Assembly: GCA_022821845.1 (NCBI GenBank)
Contig: JAJECT010000023.1
Span: forward strand, 1-64,000
Source: Rhodothermales bacterium
GTDB taxonomy: Bacteria > Bacteroidota > Rhodothermia > Rhodothermales > VXPQ01
DNA length: 64,000 bases
Direction of reading: 5' to 3'
The notes beneath the pieces are model-generated. The model did not search any database, was not told the origin of the DNA, and saw only the letters and a list, made by a program, of their open reading frames with translations. Below are positions 1 through 7,791 of the stretch, in pieces (within the stretch, counting starts at the first letter, position 1; the number at the start of each line of letters is the position of its first letter). The translations under genes were made by a program, and so were the position numbers.

Positions 1-503
1 TCCAGCGTGTTCGAGACGCGGTGCGAAAGCACCTTGCGGCTCTTCCAGTCGATTACGGCTACGAGATAAAGAAAGCCGCGCTCCATGGGTATGTACGTAA
101 TGTCCGCCGCGTAGACCTGGCCCGGTTCTGTGATCTTCATCGTTTTAAGCAGGTAGGGGTAAATCTTGTGGCCCTCTCCAGGAGAGGACGTGCGCCGCTT
201 CGGGTAGATGGCCCGCAATCCCATAAGCCGCATAAGGCGTACGACGCGGCTTCTCGCCACCGTAAGCCCGCGCGCTTCGAGCAGGCTCTTTATCGTGCGC
301 GAGCCGCTCGTCGGACGATCCATGTAGATGCGGTCGATCTCTCTCATGACGGCGAGGTCCTCCGCGCTTACCCCTTTGGGGCGATAGTACGCCGTGGAAC
401 GGCTCAGCGCCAAGAGCGCGCACTGCCGAACGATAGACAAGCGGTGCTCGCGATTGATCTGGCCCCTGCGCTCGGCTACAGGCCGCGACCGAGCGCCTTC
501 GAT
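1..503 (-). CDS. IS3-family transposase OrfB (DDE integrase), 3' end outside window
   Basis: The frame is open from the frameshift site at 503-509 to the window edge, about 167 codons, with no stop. It contains an HTH_21-like region (REIDRIYMDRPTSGSR) and the start of the rve/DDE integrase fold (VYAADITYIPMERGFLYLV, where the D of AADITYIP is the first catalytic acid). No convincing ATG is present near its start and a TGA lies just upstream in frame, so production as an OrfA-OrfB fusion is the likely route. The remaining catalytic residues lie beyond the edge, so integrity cannot be judged. Confidence 0.8.
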   Translation of the reverse strand, partial: MEGARSRPVAERRGQINREHRLSIVRQCALLALSRSTAYYRPKGVSAEDLAVMREIDRIYMDRPTSGSRTIKSLLEARGLTVARSRVVRLMRLMGLRAIYPKRRTSSPGEGHKIYPYLLKTMKITEPGQVYAADITYIPMERGFLYLVAVIDWKSRKVLSHRVSNTL

Positions 504-769
504 AAAAAATCATTCTCGATCAGAAGCTCCCCTATCTTGGACTGAAGCGTCTTGACATGCTCGTCGCGCTCGGCGGCGGACACGACGCGGCCTCGTCGGA
601 ACGAGTCCGCCATCAGGTCGACGGCCTGCCTCTTCCAGGACTGTATCTGGTTCGGATGCACTTCGAAGCGGGCGGCGAGCTCGGCTATCGTGCCGTCGCC
701 GCGAATGGCGGCATGGGCCACCCTCGCCTTGAAGTCGGGACTGTGGGTTCTGCGGGTGCGTTTGGGCAT
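476..769 (-). CDS. IS3-family transposase OrfA (HTH protein)
   Basis: This 97-residue protein is the DNA-binding subunit of an IS3-type transposase and recognises the element's ends. Residues 1-60 hold a basic N terminus and an HTH_Tnp_1-type helix-turn-helix (the IAELAARFEVHPNQIQSWK-like core). A short leucine-zipper-like helix follows (LQSKIGELLIENDFL), used for multimerisation in this family. The ATG has a good ribosome site, GGAGGT, a few bases upstream on the minus strand. The stop lies about 25 bases beyond a slippery heptamer, as expected for a gene that also makes an OrfAB fusion by -1 frameshifting. It appears intact. Confidence 0.85.
   Translation of the reverse strand: MPKRTRRTHSPDFKARVAHAAIRGDGTIAELAARFEVHPNQIQSWKRQAVDLMADSFRRGRVVSAAERDEHVKTLQSKIGELLIENDFLSKALGRGL
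503..509 (-). promoter_or_regulatory. Programmed -1 frameshift heptamer T_TTT_TTA
   Basis: Read on the minus strand, the zero-frame OrfA codons are GAT TTT TTA TCG. The heptamer T TTT TTA fits the X_XXY_YYZ rule exactly, and a -1 slip leads straight into the OrfB frame (ATC GAA GGC). Most IS3 members use A_AAA_AAG-type sites; this one has the same heptamer as the HIV-1 gag-pol site. A downstream stimulatory stem-loop was not worked out. Confidence 0.6.
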
Positions 770-828
770 GGAATACCTCCAGTGGGTTGGTTGGATTGGA
801 ACAAGGTCGCAATCCTATACCTTAAAAG

Positions 829-848
829 CCCAAAATCCTGTTCAGACA
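829..848 (-). repeat. Possible right terminal inverted repeat of the IS3 element
   Basis: On the minus strand the sequence starts TGTCTGAACAGGATTTTGGG, about 60 bases upstream of the OrfA ribosome site. It has the 5'-TG start usual for IS3-family ends. The partner repeat is outside the window, so this is a suggestion based on position and the TG terminus only. Confidence 0.3.
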
Positions 849-945
849 ACCCGAACCACCTCTGTATTCTACATAAAAAATTGATGATCCGATTAACGCG
901 CTACAGGCAATAGCGTCCATGCGATCAGTTTAGGAGATAGCCCCC

Positions 946-1941
946 ATGAAACTCCGCCGAAAAGAAATCAATGTTTTCTCCATGTCCGCGCTGGATTTAT
1001 TTGCATCCGGCATGGGGGCTTTTGTGCTGCTTGCGGTGATGGCGTTGCCGTTTTTTCCAAACACCGGCGATTCGCAAGAGCGCATTGAAGATATCAAAGA
1101 AGAACTTTCGCAGGCGCAGGCGGAACGCGACGCCGCTACAGAGCGGGTGAGTAGTCTCGAACAAGCGCTGTCGCAAATACAGCACGACGACAACGTTCGG
1201 GAAGTTCTTCAGCAGGCGCTTAACGACGCGCTGCAAGAACTCGAAAATGCCCGCCAGAAAACGCGCGAGCTACAAGCAGCGCTGAACAACGCGGAAAACC
1301 GGGCAAACAGCCTGGAAGAGGCGTTGGTTCATGCGAAAATGCCGTCGCTCGATATCGTGATTTGTCTGGACGTGACGGCCAGCATGACCGAGCAGATAGA
1401 GGGTCTGAAGCGCGAAATTTCTGTGTTGGCGGAGATACTGAATCGCCTGGCGCCTTCGGCGGGTATCGGACTCGTTGCATTCGGGGACCGCACATGGATG
1501 CAACCTATTCATATTCAGAATATTGTGCCCACATCAAACCTGCAACGCATCGAGTCTTTCATTCGTCAGCTTGAGCCAAATATGGATCCGCAAGCTTTTC
1601 AGAATCGGGATGGGCCAGAAATGCTGGCAACGGCCCTGGAACGGGGTATTGCACTGAACTGGCGCCCGGACAGCCAGCGGCGGTACGTGATTGTTGTGAC
1701 GGACAATGCAGCGTACCCGGAACGGGAGCAAGCCGCTCTTCAAGCAGCGCGATGGTTTGCCTCTGCGCAGGGGCGGTACGTTGCCACCGTCAGGGCCAAT
1801 TTCGTGCCGTTTATTTCGGATCGCCAGGCTGCCGACAGGTTTTTGCCCGAACTTGCCAGAGCAGGCAACGGACAATTCGTCGACGCCGCGGGAGGCGAAT
1901 CCATGATCGGCAGTTTGCTGCTGGCGATTTTGGGAACATAA
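946..1941 (+). CDS. Membrane-anchored vWA-domain protein with coiled coil
   Basis: A 331-residue protein. Residues 1-15 are short and basic, and about 16-38 form one membrane helix (LDLFASGMGAFVLLAVMALPFF). The segment before and through this helix resembles the N terminus of MotB/ExbD-like partners. A glutamate/glutamine-rich coiled coil covers about 45-130. The rest is a von Willebrand A fold: a MIDAS-like DVTAS starts at residue 142 (a DxTxS variant of DxSxS), and TDNAAY could supply the later metal ligand. The expected role is metal-dependent protein-protein interaction in the periplasm or at the membrane. It is the first gene after the IS element, and a channel partner (MotA/ExbB-like), common for such proteins, is not seen. 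It may belong with the kinase at 7.8 kb, but that is inference. Confidence 0.75.
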   Translation: MKLRRKEINVFSMSALDLFASGMGAFVLLAVMALPFFPNTGDSQERIEDIKEELSQAQAERDAATERVSSLEQALSQIQHDDNVREVLQQALNDALQELENARQKTRELQAALNNAENRANSLEEALVHAKMPSLDIVICLDVTASMTEQIEGLKREISVLAEILNRLAPSAGIGLVAFGDRTWMQPIHIQNIVPTSNLQRIESFIRQLEPNMDPQAFQNRDGPEMLATALERGIALNWRPDSQRRYVIVVTDNAAYPEREQAALQAARWFASAQGRYVATVRANFVPFISDRQAADRFLPELARAGNGQFVDAAGGESMIGSLLLAILGT

Positions 1942-2037
1942 AATCATGCGGAGTGCTCCCCCTGTTGGCGCAAAGGGTTGCAGCATATTCCGGCGCGGCA
2001 TATATTCCTCTCCCCCGAGTGAAAATATAGCGGCTCT

Positions 2038-3198
2038 ATGTCCCCCAAAGACCACTGTAACTATGCAATACCCTCCCTTGCACTGATTCTTTTCGCGCTG
2101 GCGTGGCCTTGCGCGGCACAAACACAGGCAGGAGCGGCATTTGAAACGCTGGCGCGAGCGCATGAAACGGCAGCAGAGGCTTCAGAGACGGAAAAAAAGA
2201 GGGTGTGGAGAGAAAGGGCCTGGCAAGCGCGAGAGGCTATGGTGCAATTATTAGGCTCAGTGGCTTTGGGAGAACAGGTTTCGTTTGCGCAAGAATGGGC
2301 TGCTTTTTCGGAGGGATCGGCTGTGTCGGCGAAGCTTTCTGAGGATATTCACCGAGCGAATTTATGGGAACGCGCCGCGAGAACGTACAAAGAGGCGGCA
2401 AAGGCATTGGCAGAAGCGCAGCAACGGGCACAGGAAAGGGAAGTGGCAGCGCAACGGGCACAAGCGGAGGCACAACGACAGGCGCGGGAAAGGGAGGCGG
2501 CAGCGCGGCGAGCGCGGGCGGCGGCGGAAGCGCAACAACAGGCGCGAGAAAGGGAAGCGGAAGCGCGACGGGCGCGGGCAGCGGCGGAGGCGAAACGACA
2601 GGCACGAGAAAGGGAAGCGGCAGCGCGACGGGCGCGGGCAGCGGCAGAGGCGCAACGACGGGTGCGGGAAAGAGAAGCGGCAGCGCGACGGGCGCGAGCG
2701 GCGGAGGAGGCGCAACGCAGATTCGTAATGGATCTCAAATATGCGCCGGGACGGTTTGACCTGAACGGAGAAAATGTATCTTTCCCTTTGGGTATTTATT
2801 ACTCTATGGGCATGAAAAAGAAATCTTATTCGTTTTTTTGGCCATTAACTTTGCATTATAAAAAAAATATTGATAACAATGATAATAATATACGTGAATA
2901 TATTATATTTACAGGCATTGGAGCACGATATTATATTCACGAATTTTATACTTCTGCTTCGATGGGTGTGGATTTTTATTTATATGATGACATAAATTCA
3001 TATAATTACATAAATATGAATGCATTTGCGATAGAATTAAAAACGGGGTTTAGAATCAATCCATTGGAATTTTCGATTGGTTTTCGGGAACGATTTTATG
3101 AAGAAAATGCTGTCTGTACCCGTTGCAATGATACGTCTTATTTTCTCTTTCCATCGGGGCGTGGAATTATTGTGTCATTTGGCATTCATTACTATTGA
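2038..3198 (+). CDS. Exported coiled-coil repeat protein with barrel-like C-terminal domain
   Basis: A 386-residue protein of unknown function. Residues 1-27 look like a signal peptide ending near CAAQTQA. About 35-120 are helical. Residues 122-228 are an Ala/Arg/Glu-rich coiled coil built from 20-residue repeats (RAREREAAARRARAAAEAQR-like, encoded by 60-bp units). From about residue 230 the composition flips: codons become very AT-rich and the protein alternates aromatic and polar residues (IYYSMGMKK, GARYYIHEFY, IIVSFGIHYY), like a small beta barrel or beta-sandwich ending in an aromatic residue. The sharp base-composition break at about 2725 suggests that a transferred domain was joined to a local repeat region. 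It follows the vWA gene on the same strand with about 95 bases between. Confidence 0.6.
   Translation: MSPKDHCNYAIPSLALILFALAWPCAAQTQAGAAFETLARAHETAAEASETEKKRVWRERAWQAREAMVQLLGSVALGEQVSFAQEWAAFSEGSAVSAKLSEDIHRANLWERAARTYKEAAKALAEAQQRAQEREVAAQRAQAEAQRQAREREAAARRARAAAEAQQQAREREAEARRARAAAEAKRQAREREAAARRARAAAEAQRRVREREAAARRARAAEEAQRRFVMDLKYAPGRFDLNGENVSFPLGIYYSMGMKKKSYSFFWPLTLHYKKNIDNNDNNIREYIIFTGIGARYYIHEFYTSASMGVDFYLYDDINSYNYINMNAFAIELKTGFRINPLEFSIGFRERFYEENAVCTRCNDTSYFLFPSGRGIIVSFGIHYY
2401..2720 (+). repeat. 60-bp tandem repeat inside the coiled-coil gene
   Basis: Units of exactly 60 bases start near 2401, 2461, 2521, 2581 and 2641, with a partial unit from 2701. The first is the most divergent and the later ones are very similar. 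Each encodes 20 residues, so copy-number changes keep the frame. The GC-rich AGCGCGACGGGCGCG core is the most conserved part. Confidence 0.85.
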
Positions 3199-3296
3199 CG
3201 CCCTCTCTATCGAAATGTTTCGTTACGCCGATCAAGAAACCCAAGCAGTCCAAAATACGGTTATTTTCCTATATAATTCCCATCAGATTTAAGGGT

Positions 3297-3431
3297 TTAG
3301 CATGCAGCCAGTCTCTTGAGCAGGTAAGGTTCCATCCCGCGATTGCCCTTGCCACGGTTACAATGGCCGCAGAGCAATTGCCGGTTTTCAATGTGATCCG
3401 TCCCCCTTTGTTCCCCATGAAGGGTGTCCTC
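3297..3431 (-). pseudogene. HNH endonuclease C-terminal remnant
   Basis: In one minus frame the sequence reads EDTLHGEQRGTDHIENRQ followed by LLCGHCNRGKGNRGMEPYLL, then stops at TAA. The DHIEN...LLCGHCNRGKGNR pattern is the conserved end of the HNH domain found in HNH nucleases and in HNH-fused DNA methyltransferases. An in-frame TGA sits immediately upstream and no start is available, so only about 44 codons remain. The upstream minus-strand DNA does not continue the domain in a single frame. I regard it as a dead fragment, possibly of a restriction-modification gene once near the Gabija pair. Confidence 0.6.
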
Positions 3432-3557
3432 TCACCTGTGTAAGTTTGGTTAAGTTTCGTCTGGTATTCTGTCTCCATAGAGTATGACGGACTGGTTGAG
3501 CGCGTCCTTCCAGGTCTTCACGGGCCGCGTCCATTTCTTCGATGCCTCGTTCACTAT

Positions 3558-3582
3558 AAAACCGGTATTTTTCGCCGGTTTT
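3558..3582 (-). terminator. Candidate bidirectional terminator downstream of gajB
   Basis: AAAACCGG and CCGGTTTT are perfect inverted repeats around a 9-base loop. Each strand shows a hairpin flanked by As and Ts. It lies about 140 bases past the gajB stop, so it could end that operon. The stem is only eight base pairs. Confidence 0.4.
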
Positions 3583-3721
3583 CCGCCCTAGCCTTACGGG
3601 CTGGGCCACAGCCGACAAAGAACCTACGCCTTTTTCTGGTGAAAACGTCTCTCAAGATAAAGTTACACAATTTTCTGGACATCCCTCAATTTGGGCATGT
3701 CCAGAAGCAGACGGTGCCTGA

Positions 3722-5680
3722 TCAGACAATGGTCATGGGTGCCGTTGGCTGACTTCCATTGCGCAAAGCGTCGTTGCTCGACAAGTTGAGCAGGTCCATT
3801 TCTTTGAGGAATCGGGATGGTTTCCTGAGCCGCCCATTGTACGATTCTGCTCTGGAAAGAATCAAATGCTGCTTGGTGCGCGTGATGGCCACGAAGCAAC
3901 CTCGGCGTTCTTCCTCGATCGCTGCGTTGCCATTTTCTTTCTGAATACTGTGCCAGGATGGCAAAATATCTTCCGCCATGCCAATCAAATAGACTGTATC
4001 GAATTCCAGCCCTTTCGCGCCATGAATGGTGGCAAGAGAAACAGCGCCCGATGCAGGAGCGGGTTCTTTGGAGCGCAATTCCATTTCTTGCAGAAACTGG
4101 TCAAGCGCGACAGACCCTCGAACTTGGCGAATTTCTCGCTCAATCCGGCGCCATGCGCTTACGTCATCCTTGAAGTCGTCATGCGCCGTATGGCGTTCGT
4201 CGAAAAACGCTATAATCTCGTTCACTGCGTCGAACAAGCGCATCTTTCCTGATGCAAGGCGCGCTACGGCCTCAACAGCAGGCAGGGTTGAAGGCTCTTC
4301 TTCGCGTACGGCGTCAACCCATGCCGCAAGTAGCGTGACCTGGTTTGTCTCCGAACGCGAAGACAGGTCCTCAGGCTCTACTCGCATGCCTGCGAAGTTG
4401 CAAAACATTTCATTCAACGCAGCCATGTTGCGACGATCCAGCGGACGATTGATCTGCTTCAAACAAGTAACCATCCAGCGCATTTGAGGCGACGCGAAGT
4501 CGTCTCGGCGGCCTAAAAGCGTGGTATCCACATTGAGGTTGCTGAATGCTGCCTTGAGAGTTTCCAGCATGGCTCGATTTCGCGCCAACACTATCGTATT
4601 TTTTCGCTCTTGCGGGTTGAGGGCAGCGATTTCTTGAGCGATGCCGGATACTTCCTCCTCGTCGCCTGGAAACACGCGACATTGAATTTGCGGTCTACTG
4701 TTTTGAGAGGCTGATTTGGCCGCTTCGGTAACCCGCCTTGAGGGAGTGCGCTGGACATTATACACGATGAGCCGGTTGGCGACCTCGACAATGCGTGGCG
4801 GGCATCGGAAATTCTCTGTGAGTTGTATGACGTCGCATCCGAAATCGGTGACCAAATTACGCAGGCGACGAACATTGGCGCCATTCCATTCATAGATAGT
4901 CTGATCGTCGTCAGCCACGGCGAACACCTGTCGAAAGCTGTCGCCCGCCATCAGGCGAAGCAAGGCGTACTGCGAGGTGTTCGTATCCTGGAACTCGTCA
5001 ATAAGCCAATATCGATAGATTGTCTGGTAGTGTCGCGCAAAAGCGGGATGCTCCAGGAGCTGACAGGCGCGGAAGATCAGGGAATTAAAGTCCAGTGCGT
5101 TGGATCGATGCAATTCTTCCTCGTAGAGCTGGTAGGCTTGTGCGATTCGTTCTACCGCCTTGGATGCTCCTCCATTTTTGCTAAGTAGATATTGTGGAGC
5201 CTGTTCAGGGCCGACCAGAAGATTCTTCAGCGCGTCGATACGCGGCAAAAGCCGGAGATCATTGCGTTCGTAATAATCGGATTGATGTCGTAGTGCATTT
5301 TCCAGCACGGCCTGCCGGTCAGCGGTACGAGAGTATATCTCGAAATTCGGTTTGATGCCGAGATGAACACCGTGCTGGCGCAACAACTGTGCGCAGAATC
5401 CGTGGAACGTGTTGATTTCGGCGCGCTCCTCGCCGCCAGGCGCCAGGGCGGCGATCCGGGTTTTCATTTCGTGCGCCGCCTTGTTGGTAAAGGTCAATGC
5501 AAGGATACGGAACCGCTCATCCAGAGATTCTTCAAGCAATCGGGCGACTCGGCAGGTGAGCACGCGCGTTTTACCGGAACCAGGTCCAGCCAGTACCAAC
5601 AAGGGACCGTCATTCCACTCGACGGCCTTGCGCTGCATTTCTGTCAGGTTATGAAGCGTTGTTGCATGAGTATCTGTCAT
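3722..5680 (-). CDS. gajB: Gabija protein GajB-like, UvrD/Rep-family helicase
   Basis: A 652-residue superfamily 1 helicase, the second component of a Gabija anti-phage pair. The motifs occur in order: Q motif LTEMQRKAV, Walker A AGPGSGKT near residue 31, TFTNKAAHEM, Walker B LIDEFQDT near 228, VADDDQTIYEWNGA, LTENFRCP, TIHGAKGLEFD near 550, and AITRTKQHLIL. In characterised Gabija, GajB binds the GajA nuclease ring and senses DNA or nucleotide state. It is longer than the classical GajB of roughly 500 residues, nearer to a full UvrD/PcrA. The ATG overlaps the gajA stop (TGATG), with a GTG just upstream as alternative. The overlap implies coupled translation. A stand-alone UvrD role is less likely given the partner. 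Confidence 0.85.
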   Translation of the reverse strand: MTDTHATTLHNLTEMQRKAVEWNDGPLLVLAGPGSGKTRVLTCRVARLLEESLDERFRILALTFTNKAAHEMKTRIAALAPGGEERAEINTFHGFCAQLLRQHGVHLGIKPNFEIYSRTADRQAVLENALRHQSDYYERNDLRLLPRIDALKNLLVGPEQAPQYLLSKNGGASKAVERIAQAYQLYEEELHRSNALDFNSLIFRACQLLEHPAFARHYQTIYRYWLIDEFQDTNTSQYALLRLMAGDSFRQVFAVADDDQTIYEWNGANVRRLRNLVTDFGCDVIQLTENFRCPPRIVEVANRLIVYNVQRTPSRRVTEAAKSASQNSRPQIQCRVFPGDEEEVSGIAQEIAALNPQERKNTIVLARNRAMLETLKAAFSNLNVDTTLLGRRDDFASPQMRWMVTCLKQINRPLDRRNMAALNEMFCNFAGMRVEPEDLSSRSETNQVTLLAAWVDAVREEEPSTLPAVEAVARLASGKMRLFDAVNEIIAFFDERHTAHDDFKDDVSAWRRIEREIRQVRGSVALDQFLQEMELRSKEPAPASGAVSLATIHGAKGLEFDTVYLIGMAEDILPSWHSIQKENGNAAIEEERRGCFVAITRTKQHLILSRAESYNGRLRKPSRFLKEMDLLNLSSNDALRNGSQPTAPMTIV

Positions 5681-7593
5681 CACGCCAATCCCCGAAGCTG
5701 CTCAATGGCATCGCGGAAGGCCGCTGGAGTTCGCGCCGCTAATTCAGAATTACACCGAATGCGCGTCGCCAGTTCCGCAGCGTACTTTGTCTTGCTGCTT
5801 CGCAGGCGGTGCAAGAGGGATTCGTCGTCCAGATTTTTCGCGTTTTCGCCGTCGATTCCCGCCAGCGTTTCGCGCAACTCGGGCCCGAGTCCGTCGGCAA
5901 CAAGCTGCTCCTCCAGATCGCCTTTGGGAAGGGTGCGACAACGCTTTTGTATCTCGGTGGACTCGAATCCTCGGTTCTGAATTTGCTTAATGAACTCGTT
6001 CCCCTTTTCGTCGCCGTCGAATACGGCGAGCCAGGGAATAGCCAATGCTCTTGCCAGCGCCGCAAAGATCGCTGGGCTGCCATTGTTCTGAGCGTCAATA
6101 ACCGAAACGCCATGCTGGTCAAGGTCGTAATCCAGGGCATGCGCAATGGCGTGCACGATAAGGTAATCCGCCTGCCCTTCAACGATCAGCCAGCGTTCCG
6201 CGAAAAAAATCTCCCCGCGCATACGCCGAGCGTACGTTTCCAGCGCTTGCAGTTCGTCGTCGGTTACATGTAGAGACGATTGCGCCCGCAGGTCGCAAAG
6301 ACGCGACGCAAGTTCGGCGCGGCGTTCATCTTGCCCACAGCATGAAAGCAGTTTGCGATAGAAATTTTCTTCGAGATTGCCATGAACTGTCAGTGTTTCC
6401 GAAGAAGGTTCGTAGGTCAGCTTTCCGCCCGATTGGGCGACTACGTCAACAAGGCCGTCCATTTCGGGAAAGGACACGAAGAAACTGGCCGGAAGCGAGC
6501 GCACCTCGGTCCCCTCCGTGGTCAGGCGAACAAGGCGAAGGTCGCGAAACGGGACATGCTGAACGAAGTATGGCGAATGCGTGGTGACGATCTTTTGGCC
6601 CGGTAACGCATTGATGTGACTCCACAACGTACGAACCGCTTGGGGATGCAGGTGCGTTTCTGGTTCTTCCAGGGCCAGCACAGGTTCGCTCCCCGGGGCG
6701 TACAATTCGTGCAACAGATGGTCGACGAATGCCTGAAAAAGGAAGATAACCGAAAGGCTCTGGATACCTTGGCCTTGACGCCTGAGCGGAAGCCATGGCA
6801 GGGCAGGTTCATTGCGAAGAATGATCTCGGCTCTTGAGAGGAGGTCCCAGGTCTTCAATGGAACCATCCGAAGGTCAAGTTCGCCTTCCTGATCGCGCGC
6901 CGCAATACTGGTCGTCTCCGACAAGGTTTCTGCGATTTGCCCCAGACGCGGGTCAGCCTTCAGGAGTTGCTCATTGAGCACGTCAAGATCCTGCAATATA
7001 CGAGACTCCAAGTCCGATGGGATATGCAGATCCTTGAGTAGACGGGTCCAGAATTGGGATGATCGAGCCGAGAACTCATCCCCCGCATCGCGCAATGCGC
7101 CGAGATAAAATACAGGCAGGTAACGCCAGAACCGTTCGAAATTGACTCTGCGGGCGGCGACCCCAACCAACGGCTCGCGATCCGCGGCCAAAAAACCCCA
7201 ACTCGGCTCGAAGTTTTCGGTGCCCGCGTTCCATGCGTAACGCACGCGCAGGGAGACTGAGCGATGACCGTCCAAATCCAACTGAACAATATCTCCAAGG
7301 TCTTCGGCTATCGTATCTGGCCATTCGCCGGGGCGTCTTTCCTCCGACTTCAGTTCGATACGTACGCCACTGGATTTCTTGGGATCGGTCGCCTCGTCGG
7401 CCATATGGATATCGTATTCGCTGAAACCGGTCCCACGCTGACCCCAGCGGCGTGTCAGCGCAATCCGAAGCGCGTCGAGAATTGCCGTCTTTCCAGCGTT
7501 ATTCGGTCCGACCAGGACGGTCGTCTCGCCAAGATCCATTGCCAGACGCCGAATGGATCGGAAGTTCTCGATTTCGATACGTGTTATGCGCAT
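5680..7593 (-). CDS. gajA: Gabija protein GajA-like, OLD-family ATPase/TOPRIM nuclease
   Basis: A 637-residue protein with the two-domain layout of OLD-family nucleases. The N-terminal SMC/RecF-like ATPase begins MRITRIEIENFRSI, with Walker A GPNNAGKT at residues 29-36 and Walker B LALEEPETHLHPQ near 305-316. A TOPRIM domain follows, with the acidic residue in LIVEGQADYL near 472 and the DGD of VFDGDEKG near 526-528. In known Gabija systems GajA is a sequence-specific DNA nicking nuclease restrained by nucleotides. I chose the ATG at 7593 because it gives the family N terminus; a start 39 codons upstream adds unrelated residues. It is divergent from the kinase gene with about 200 bases between. 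Confidence 0.88.
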   Translation of the reverse strand: MRITRIEIENFRSIRRLAMDLGETTVLVGPNNAGKTAILDALRIALTRRWGQRGTGFSEYDIHMADEATDPKKSSGVRIELKSEERRPGEWPDTIAEDLGDIVQLDLDGHRSVSLRVRYAWNAGTENFEPSWGFLAADREPLVGVAARRVNFERFWRYLPVFYLGALRDAGDEFSARSSQFWTRLLKDLHIPSDLESRILQDLDVLNEQLLKADPRLGQIAETLSETTSIAARDQEGELDLRMVPLKTWDLLSRAEIILRNEPALPWLPLRRQGQGIQSLSVIFLFQAFVDHLLHELYAPGSEPVLALEEPETHLHPQAVRTLWSHINALPGQKIVTTHSPYFVQHVPFRDLRLVRLTTEGTEVRSLPASFFVSFPEMDGLVDVVAQSGGKLTYEPSSETLTVHGNLEENFYRKLLSCCGQDERRAELASRLCDLRAQSSLHVTDDELQALETYARRMRGEIFFAERWLIVEGQADYLIVHAIAHALDYDLDQHGVSVIDAQNNGSPAIFAALARALAIPWLAVFDGDEKGNEFIKQIQNRGFESTEIQKRCRTLPKGDLEEQLVADGLGPELRETLAGIDGENAKNLDDESLLHRLRSSKTKYAAELATRIRCNSELAARTPAAFRDAIEQLRGLA

Positions 7594-7791
7594 GTGCGTT
7601 GCGATTTGCCAACGTGTATAAATTATGCCCATCCACGCTGTGCCAACACGAAACAGGGCATCCGCGTTCCCGTAAATGTCCGTTGCGACGCCTGTTTGGG
7701 TCACGGGCAATTAACCCGGCGAAGCAGTACATTTAGGCATTCCAGCGCATTGACCGGATTCTACAGCCCCCCTTGCCAATCCCTCAAGCCC

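Larger units (their letters stand above)
1..848 (-). mobile_element. IS3-family insertion sequence, cut by the left window edge
   Basis: Two overlapping minus-strand frames, OrfA then OrfB in the -1 frame, have the layout of an IS3-family transposase read from the right. OrfA carries a helix-turn-helix; OrfB enters the DDE integrase core just before the window edge. The right end is probably near 848, where a TGTCTGAACAGG-type sequence could be the terminal inverted repeat. The other end is outside the window, so the repeat and any target duplication cannot be confirmed. Confidence 0.8.
3199..3721. other. Intergenic stretch with an HNH remnant and a hairpin
   Basis: No intact gene is supported here. 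It holds a minus-strand HNH endonuclease fragment (3297-3431), further minus-strand sequence with frameshifted protein-like pieces up to about 3620, and a symmetrical hairpin at 3558-3582 downstream of gajB. It looks like decayed mobile or restriction-type DNA. Confidence 0.5.

Noticed and set aside
946-1941. Zorya-type defence (ZorB-like N terminus)
   Set aside because: The membrane N terminus recalls MotB/ZorB, but there is no ZorA-like channel, ZorC/D/E or OmpA-like peptidoglycan-binding domain nearby.
2401-2720. Repeat array as CRISPR
   Set aside because: The units are contiguous 60-bp coding repeats without unique spacers.
2237-2760. Several long open frames on both strands over the 60-bp repeat
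   Set aside because: They are forced by the GC-rich repeat; only the frame with a signal peptide and continuous C-terminal domain is credible.
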